Of a stretch of DNA of 64,000 bases, positions 58,987 through 64,000 are shown in pieces. Both the position numbers and the translations under genes were made by a program. Under the pieces are notes generated by a model, which made no database searches, had not been told where the DNA came from, and was given only the letters and a program-made list of their open reading frames with translations. Each line of letters begins with the position of its first letter. The stretch's first letter is position 1. Source of the DNA: Jiangella gansuensis DSM 44835 (lineage in GTDB: Bacteria; Actinomycetota; Actinomycetes; Jiangellales; Jiangellaceae); assembly GCF_000515395.1 (NCBI RefSeq), contig NZ_KI911782.1:783090-847089 (forward strand), read 5' to 3'.

Positions 58987-60235
58987 GGACCGGGCCGAAC
59001 AGCTCGGCGGCGCGGCGCAACGGCTGTGAGCGCGCGAACGCCGCGTCCGCCGTCTCGCCGAGCGCCGCGGACTCCCACGCTTCGCGCATGCTGGCCACAC
59101 CCGCCGCCGGTCCGTCCGGATGGCCGTGGATACCCCCGCCCGCCAGCACGAGCAGGTCGGTGGTGCCCACGGCGGCATAGGTCGCGTGTGCCAGCCCGCC
59201 CCATTGGCCGGACGACAGCACGGGCACGGTCGGGGTGAGCCCGAGAAGCGGCTCACGAACCGCGGCGATGGAGTCGAGCACTTGCGCATCGCTTTCGTAG
59301 AACTTGTTGCTGATGCCGTTCGTGTGCAGGTGATCGGCGCCGGCCAGGCGGGCGAGCTTCTGCCACGCGCGGAACCCTATCCCGATGTGGTCGGACCGGC
59401 TGATCGCCCCGAGCATCGCCCGGTGCCCGTGGATCGGCACCGTTGCGTGGCGGCGGATGAACTCGAGCCCGGCCAGGCCGACCGGGTTGACGCACACCAT
59501 GACGCAGGTGCCACCGGCCGCCACGACGAGGTCGTGGTTCGCGGCGAGCCGCCCGATGTCGTCGGTGATGTTGAACGCGTACATCGGCTTGGTGCCGGTG
59601 CGGTCGGCGTGGCGTTCGAGCACCGGCATGACGGCCCGGACCCGCTCGGCGAGCGGCGCGGACGGACCGTTGCCCTGCAGTTCGTCGTCCTTGATGAAGT
59701 CGACGCCCGCCTCGGCCAGCTGTGCCACCAGCTCGGCCAGCTCGGCAGGGGAGAGGCCGATGCTCGGCTTGATGATCGTCCCGATCATCGCCCCGTCGGA
59801 GCGGTTCATGAGCCGCCGGGTGCCCTCGACTCCGAACCCGGGACCGGGGTACCGCTGCGCGAACGCCTGCGGCAGCTCCAGATCGACGAGCTTGATGGCG
59901 GCGAACTGCTTGAGCTCGAACAGGTTGCCGGCGACCGCCGCGAGCAGGTTCGGCATCGACGGGCCGAAGTTGTCGAGGGGGAAGCGCAGGCTCAGCCGGG
60001 CCCGGCGCCGCTGGTCCGGGTCGCCGATCGACCCGGGAAGCGGCGAGCCGCCGGTGAGCGGCAGTTCCTCGAGCGCGTGTACCTGGGCGGCGAAGCGCGC
60101 GCGGAGGTCGTCGGACTCGCGTTCGACGCGGACGAACGTCCCGGTGGACTGCTCACCGGCCAGCACCTCGGCGGCGGCCGCGAGGGGCAGCGACGTCTCG
60201 ACGACGTAGGTGGCGATCACGTGCTGACTGGTCAT
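58979..60235 (-). CDS. RuBisCO-like protein, OiaX-like decarboxylase
   Basis: A 418-residue RuBisCO large-subunit superfamily protein. Key residues: K156 in GTIIKPSIGLS (catalytic Lys of loop), DFIKDDELQGNG with carbamylatable K182 and metal ligands D184/E185, HGHRAM (H271) and SGQWGG. The loop 6 Lys segment of true RuBisCO is not seen. Sequence form (SPAELAEL, TKPMYAFNITDD, HTNGISNKFYESD) fits the 3-oxo-isoapionate-4-phosphate decarboxylase group rather than the methionine-salvage enolase. Starts 5 bp after GH127 (ATG 60235) and is coupled to the kinase gene. Confidence 0.88.
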   Translation of the reverse strand: MTSQHVIATYVVETSLPLAAAAEVLAGEQSTGTFVRVERESDDLRARFAAQVHALEELPLTGGSPLPGSIGDPDQRRRARLSLRFPLDNFGPSMPNLLAAVAGNLFELKQFAAIKLVDLELPQAFAQRYPGPGFGVEGTRRLMNRSDGAMIGTIIKPSIGLSPAELAELVAQLAEAGVDFIKDDELQGNGPSAPLAERVRAVMPVLERHADRTGTKPMYAFNITDDIGRLAANHDLVVAAGGTCVMVCVNPVGLAGLEFIRRHATVPIHGHRAMLGAISRSDHIGIGFRAWQKLARLAGADHLHTNGISNKFYESDAQVLDSIAAVREPLLGLTPTVPVLSSGQWGGLAHATYAAVGTTDLLVLAGGGIHGHPDGPAAGVASMREAWESAALGETADAAFARSQPLRRAAELFGPVRA

Positions 60236-60240
60236 GCCGC

Positions 60241-62232
60241 TCACCAGACCACCGGGAGCCAGACGGACATCTCGCCTGGTCCGCGGTTGCCCCACGCGTA
60301 GTAGGGGACCAGCCGAGCCGAGGCGGCGGACACGTCGGCGTCGGCGAGGTCGGCGTACAGGGAGTCCGCTGCCGTGGCCGGGAGCACCGCCAGCTCGACG
60401 TCGAGGGCGACGACACGGTGGCCGTCGATGTCGGCGTCGACCGGGGTCAGCGGCACCCCGCGCCGCAGCGCCGCCTGCTCGAGCGACACCCCGCCCGGGA
60501 GGTCGGCGCTCTCGAGGCAGTAGACGAGCGGGCCACGGCGCACCGCGACCTGGTTGGTCGTCTCCTCGGCCAGGCGATGCGCGCGGACGACCCGCACCGG
60601 CATCGGCAGGGTCAGCTCGACTACGTCGCCGGAGCGCCACTCGCGATCGACCCGGGTGTAGGACCCCGGTGCGGTGACCGTGACGCTCTCGCCGTTGACG
60701 CGCAGCGCGGCGTCCGTCGCCCACCCCGGAATGCGCAGGTGCAGCGGCAGGCCCCCGCCGGCCGCCTCGGTGACGGTGAACGTGACGCGCTCGTGCCACG
60801 GGTAGTCGCTGTCCTCACGCAGCGCCAGCGAGCGGCCGCCGTCCGCCGAGACCCGCAGGTCGCTGCCGCCGTAGAGGTGTACGTAGAGGCCGTCGTCACC
60901 CAGTGCCGCGGCCCGTTCGTGGAAGCGCGCCAGCGTACGCGCGATGTTCGGCGGGCAGCAGAAGCAGGTGAGATACCCCTCGCGCAGCCGCGCGTCCGAG
61001 GGCGGCGGCTCGGGCGTGGGGTGGATGGCGGTGTCGCCCGGGCGTCGCAGCGGATACGGCAGGTCGCGCACCTGGCGCAACGGGTTCGTGTAGAAGTACT
61101 CGCCGCCGGCGAGGCTGATGCTGGCCAGCAGGCTGTTGAAGGCCACCTGCTCGATCACGTCGGCGTACTTCGCCTCACCCGTGAGCGACAGCATCCGCTC
61201 GCTCCACAGGATCATGCCGATGTTGGCGCACGACTCGTTGTGGGCCGTCGTGTGCGGCAGCTGGTACGGCCGGCCGTATGCCTGGTGGACCCGGCTGATC
61301 TGGTTCTGCCACGGATACCCGTCGGGTGACGCGCCGTCGTACAGCGCGCCGCAGCCACCGGTGAGGTAGAGCTTCGTGTCGACGACGTCGAGCCACAGCC
61401 GCTCCAGGACCGCGGCGAGCTCCTGGTCGCCGGTCTCGGTGACGAGATCCGCGAGGCCCGCGTAGAGGTAGTTGGCGCGAACGGCATGTCCGGCCACCAC
61501 GGTCTGCTCGCGCACCGGCAGCCGGTCCTGGTTGTCGTCGCCGCCCTGGAAGTCGTCGCGTACCCGGACGAAGGCCTCGGCCAGCCGGAGGCAACGCTCG
61601 TCCCCCGTGGCCCGGTAGAGATCGACCACCGCCATGTAGTGCGACGGGCAGATCGCGCTGCGGGCGAGCTCGAGGGGCTTGTCGGCGGCGAGGTGTTCGA
61701 GGTAGCCGGCGGCCTTCTTCGCCACCTCGAGCAGCGTGGTCGAACCGGTGACCTCGTAGTGGCGCACTCCGGCGGTGATGAGGTGGCCCAGGTTGTAGGT
61801 CTCGAAGTGGAAGCGGTCGGCCAGCTCCGACACGCTCTCCTGGTTGCGCGCGGCGATGATGGTCGGCGTGTGCAGGTAGCCGTCCTCGCGCTGTACCGAG
61901 GCGATGAGCGCGGCGATGTCCTCGACGGTGGCGGCGAGCTCCGGGTCCGGGTCGGTGCCGAGGCACGAGATCGCCGCTTCCAGCCACTTGTAGAGGTCGC
62001 CGTCCATGAACGGCGGGCCGGAGTGACGGCCCGGCTCGAGGCCGGCGGCGATGCGGAAGTTCGCGAGGCCGGGACTGACCTGCGGGTTCCGCAGCGACGC
62101 CCAGATCTGGGGGATCGTCACATCGCGCGTACGGCCGCGGACCTCTCCCCAGAAGCCTCCCGTCCAGCGGGCGTTGTCGGCACCGAGCGGCCTCAGCCGG
62201 GCGTGCGCCCGGAGCGCTGTCGTGGCAGGCAT
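60241..62232 (-). CDS. GH127 beta-L-arabinofuranosidase
   Basis: A 663-residue (alpha/alpha)6-barrel protein with beta domains. N-terminal RWTGGFWGEVRGRTRDVTIPQIWASLRNP, barrel with GRPYQLPHTTAHNESCANIGMILWSERML (E333, C335) and the zinc-thiolate site LTCFCCPPNIARTLARF (C423, C425, C426). These match HypBA1: three Cys and a Glu coordinate Zn, and one Cys (C425) is the nucleophile. No signal peptide. ATG 62232 is behind GGAAGGA. First gene of the GH127-RLP-DUF1537 operon. It cleaves beta-L-arabinofuranosides from plant glycans, but related families also act on other sugars. Confidence 0.92.
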   Translation of the reverse strand: MPATTALRAHARLRPLGADNARWTGGFWGEVRGRTRDVTIPQIWASLRNPQVSPGLANFRIAAGLEPGRHSGPPFMDGDLYKWLEAAISCLGTDPDPELAATVEDIAALIASVQREDGYLHTPTIIAARNQESVSELADRFHFETYNLGHLITAGVRHYEVTGSTTLLEVAKKAAGYLEHLAADKPLELARSAICPSHYMAVVDLYRATGDERCLRLAEAFVRVRDDFQGGDDNQDRLPVREQTVVAGHAVRANYLYAGLADLVTETGDQELAAVLERLWLDVVDTKLYLTGGCGALYDGASPDGYPWQNQISRVHQAYGRPYQLPHTTAHNESCANIGMILWSERMLSLTGEAKYADVIEQVAFNSLLASISLAGGEYFYTNPLRQVRDLPYPLRRPGDTAIHPTPEPPPSDARLREGYLTCFCCPPNIARTLARFHERAAALGDDGLYVHLYGGSDLRVSADGGRSLALREDSDYPWHERVTFTVTEAAGGGLPLHLRIPGWATDAALRVNGESVTVTAPGSYTRVDREWRSGDVVELTLPMPVRVVRAHRLAEETTNQVAVRRGPLVYCLESADLPGGVSLEQAALRRGVPLTPVDADIDGHRVVALDVELAVLPATAADSLYADLADADVSAASARLVPYYAWGNRGPGEMSVWLPVVW

Positions 62233-62307
62233 CGAGGGTTCCTTCCGAAAGGGCATCAGTCTCGTCGTGGGGTCGCTGAGCCGGCAACCAGGCGTGGTCC
62301 TGCGGTC

Positions 62308-62346
62308 AGGTTACGGCCGCATGCAAGTTCTCGCAAGCCTGCATGG
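62308..62346 (-). promoter_or_regulatory. Promoter and inverted repeat of the GH127 operon
   Basis: On the minus strand, TTGCGA (62331-62336) and TAACCT (62308-62313) are 17 bp apart, a good sigma-70 spacing. The arms CATGCA (62320-62325) and TGCATG (62341-62346) bracket the -35 and could bind a LacI-type repressor shared with the divergent transporter. Confidence 0.5.
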
Positions 62347-62394
62347 AAATGCAGAAAGCCGCGTTGAAATGAATAGAAATTCAAGATTGACTGT

Positions 62395-62423
62395 TGACAC
62401 ACCCGCATTCCGAGCTTACTGTC
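62395..62423 (+). promoter_or_regulatory. Strong sigma-70-like promoter of the sugar ABC transporter
   Basis: Consensus -35 TTGACA (62395-62400), 17-bp spacer, -10 TACTGT (62418-62423), 47 bp before the ATG at 62470. An AT-rich imperfect palindrome (TTGAA...TTCAA, 62365-62385) just upstream is a further operator candidate. Confidence 0.65.
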
Positions 62424-62469
62424 GTGCGTCGAACCCCGTAGCCGCGTGGTCGCCGTCAAGGAGGACGTC

Positions 62470-63786
62470 ATGGTCAGCCGCCGTAACCGCCGGAAGCCGA
62501 CGGCAGCCGGTCTCGCACTCGTCACCGTCGTGACCCTCTCGGCCTGTGGTGGCGACGACGCCACCGACGGTGGTGCCGGCGGGGATCCCGAAGCGTTCAC
62601 AGTACTGACGGCCAACGAGAACGCGACGCTCGAGGCGCAGCTCACGGCCCTCGCCGAGAACCAGTGCAAGGCCGAGAACGAGGCCCTGCCGATGGAACAC
62701 CAGAAGACGGCGCAGGCCGACACCGTCCAGAAGGTCACGCTGCTGGCGAGCCAGGACTCGTTGCCGGCGCACTTCATCGCCGGTACCGCGATGGTCCGGC
62801 CCGACGGCGACCTCGGCGCCGCGGGGAAGGTCGTCGACTACGAGGAACTGCTCACCGAGGCCGGGGCGTGGGACAACATCCTGCCCGCGGCCGCGTCGAC
62901 GGTGGAGCACATCTACGGCGGCATGGTCTCGTTGCCGTACCAGTACAACCTCGAGGGCATCTGGTACAACAAAGCGATCTTCGCCGAGGTTGGGCTCTCC
63001 GAGCCGCAGACCTTCGACCAGCTGCTCGCCGCCGGCGAGGAACTCCTCGCGGCCGGCCACCAGCCGTTCGCGCAGGCAGGCGCAGCCGGATGGCCGCTGA
63101 CACGGATCATCGGGATGTACATCTTCCGCAACGTCGGCCCCGACGCCATGGAGAAGATCCGCGACGGCGAGGCATCCCTCACCGACCCGGAGTACCTCGC
63201 CGGTGCCGAGGCACTCCAGCAGATGGCCGAGAGCGGCTTCTTCGGCGAGGGATTCATCTCGCTCGAGCCCGATGCGGCGACGGCGGCGTTCCTCAGCGGC
63301 CGGGCGGCCATGAAGTACGACGGCACCTGGGCGCTGAGCAACATCAACGACGAAGAACAGAACCAGATCGGCCTCGAGAACGTCGGCTTCATGCCGTTCC
63401 CCGACGTCGAAGGCGGCGCGGGCAGCGTCGACCAGTGGCCCGCGAACGCCGGCGCGGCGATGGCGGCCAACCCGGACACCGCCGGACCCAAGGTCACCGC
63501 CTGGTTGGAGTGCATCGCCGAGAACTACGGAGAGCAGGCGCTGTCCGACGCCGGCGTCCTGTCGGGCTTCCGCGTCAACGGCGAGGTCACGGACATCCCG
63601 GAGACCACGAAGCTCGTGCAGGAGAAGATCGCGGAGATCGACGAGACCGTCGCCTGGTTCGAAGCCCTCTTCGACGCCAAGTCCAACTCGCTCGCGTCGA
63701 CGAACGTGACCCTGCTGACGACCGGTCAGATGACGCCCGAGCAGTACATGACCGAGCTCCAAGCGAGCATCGACGCCGCCCGCTGA
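62470..63786 (+). CDS. Sugar ABC transporter substrate-binding lipoprotein
   Basis: A 438-residue family-1 solute-binding protein. Signal peptide VSRRNRRKPTAAGLALVTVVTLSACGG with lipobox LSAC. SBP_bac_1 features: FTVLTANENATLEAQLTALAENQC, YGGMVSLPYQYNLEGIWYNKAIFAEVGL, QTFDQLLAAGEELLAAGHQPFAQAG, FLSGRAAMKYDGTWALSNIND. ATG 62470 has a perfect AAGGAGG 6 nt upstream. Divergent from the GH127 operon; probably binds an arabinofuranose- or galactose-containing oligosaccharide. Confidence 0.93.
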   Translation: MVSRRNRRKPTAAGLALVTVVTLSACGGDDATDGGAGGDPEAFTVLTANENATLEAQLTALAENQCKAENEALPMEHQKTAQADTVQKVTLLASQDSLPAHFIAGTAMVRPDGDLGAAGKVVDYEELLTEAGAWDNILPAAASTVEHIYGGMVSLPYQYNLEGIWYNKAIFAEVGLSEPQTFDQLLAAGEELLAAGHQPFAQAGAAGWPLTRIIGMYIFRNVGPDAMEKIRDGEASLTDPEYLAGAEALQQMAESGFFGEGFISLEPDAATAAFLSGRAAMKYDGTWALSNINDEEQNQIGLENVGFMPFPDVEGGAGSVDQWPANAGAAMAANPDTAGPKVTAWLECIAENYGEQALSDAGVLSGFRVNGEVTDIPETTKLVQEKIAEIDETVAWFEALFDAKSNSLASTNVTLLTTGQMTPEQYMTELQASIDAAR

Positions 63787-63824
63787 CCCGAGGAGCCGGA
63801 CCGCCCACCACGAAGGCCACCGCC

Positions 63825-64000
63825 ATGAATCGCGTATTCGGAGACCGCAAGACGATCCTGATCCTCTTGCTGCCGACGCTGGCGATCTACGTTCTCTTCA
63901 AGGTCGTACCCGTCGCGTGGTCCCTGGGCCTCTCGTTCTTCGAAGGCAACACCCTGCGCGGCTTCGAGTTCGTCGGCTTCGACAACTTCACGACGTTCTT
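63825..64000 (+). CDS. Sugar ABC transporter permease (partial, MalF-like)
   Basis: The first 58 residues of a permease cut by the window end. MNRVFGDRKTILILLLPTLAIYVLFKVVPVAWSLGLSFFEGNTLRGFEFVGFDNFTTF carries the first transmembrane helix and the usual N-terminal 'WxLxxSF...FVGxxNF' motif of MalF/UgpA-type permeases. ATG 63825 is 38 bp after the SBP stop. Likely second gene of the importer. Confidence 0.92.
   Translation, partial: MNRVFGDRKTILILLLPTLAIYVLFKVVPVAWSLGLSFFEGNTLRGFEFVGFDNFTTF

Overview
The window is about 64 kb of high-GC (roughly 70%) chromosomal DNA with frequent GTG starts, tight ATGA/GTGA start-stop overlaps, an IdeR-type iron regulator, F420-dependent enzyme families, a SARP/BTAD regulator, an HspR-type (HAIR) operator and an FmdB-type zinc ribbon. 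Together these point to an actinomycete. A Jiangella-like or other non-Streptomyces soil or plant-associated actinobacterium would fit, but genus cannot be fixed from this sequence. There are about 63 supported protein genes, one IS481-family insertion sequence, no tRNA, rRNA or CRISPR array, and many palindromic regulatory sites.

Left part (1-15 kb), mostly housekeeping: a MarR-MFS-ThpR operon; serC, a citrate synthase and pdxH around a divergent promoter with a perfect 10-bp palindrome; an unexplained interval (6.42-6.75 kb) holding a 12-codon ORF with an ideal ribosome binding site and a predicted three-way-junction RNA; nagA; an orphan ParA plus a small basic partner; ideR-rhodanese; a PRPP synthetase paralogue behind a MarR gene; a GNAT enzyme, a lipoprotein, an Hsp20 under a HAIR element and a methyltransferase.

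Middle part (15-33 kb): a FecCD/ATPase/lipoprotein metal-chelate uptake operon ending in an MFS gene and preceded by Fur/Zur-like palindromes; a pyridine-nucleotide-disulfide oxidoreductase; an M23 peptidase; an HTH protein; then a 1312-residue protein joining a caspase-like, an SF1-helicase-like and a possible nuclease-like domain, each with altered signature residues. A secreted EEP-family hydrolase follows. A DesA3-like fatty-acid desaturase with its flavo-ferredoxin reductase lies opposite a TetR/FabR-like repressor with two palindromic sites. An intact IS481 element with 6-bp target duplications follows.

Right-middle (33-53.4 kb): many regulator-plus-enzyme pairs, each with a visible palindromic operator (AraC x2, phytanoyl-CoA dioxygenase-like, PEP mutase-like, HxlR, ferredoxin reductase, deazaflavin reductase-like, SDR, ArsR-like plus SRPBCC, SARP/ATPase, imine-reductase-like, topoisomerase IB, LLM oxidoreductase plus TetR). 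Three copies of a dispersed palindromic repeat lie at 28.5, 41.7 and 42.15 kb.

Right end (53.4-64 kb): a carbohydrate island starting at a truncated MerR gene. A plus-strand pair (aldo/keto reductase, GH2 beta-galactosidase) converges on a minus-strand operon (GH127 beta-L-arabinofuranosidase, RuBisCO-like protein, DUF1537 sugar-acid kinase). A divergent promoter region then leads to a sugar ABC transporter cut by the window end. The RuBisCO-like/DUF1537 pair resembles the OiaX/OiaK step of D-apionate catabolism. With GH127, GH2 and sugar uptake it suggests use of apiose- and arabinofuranose-bearing plant glycans.
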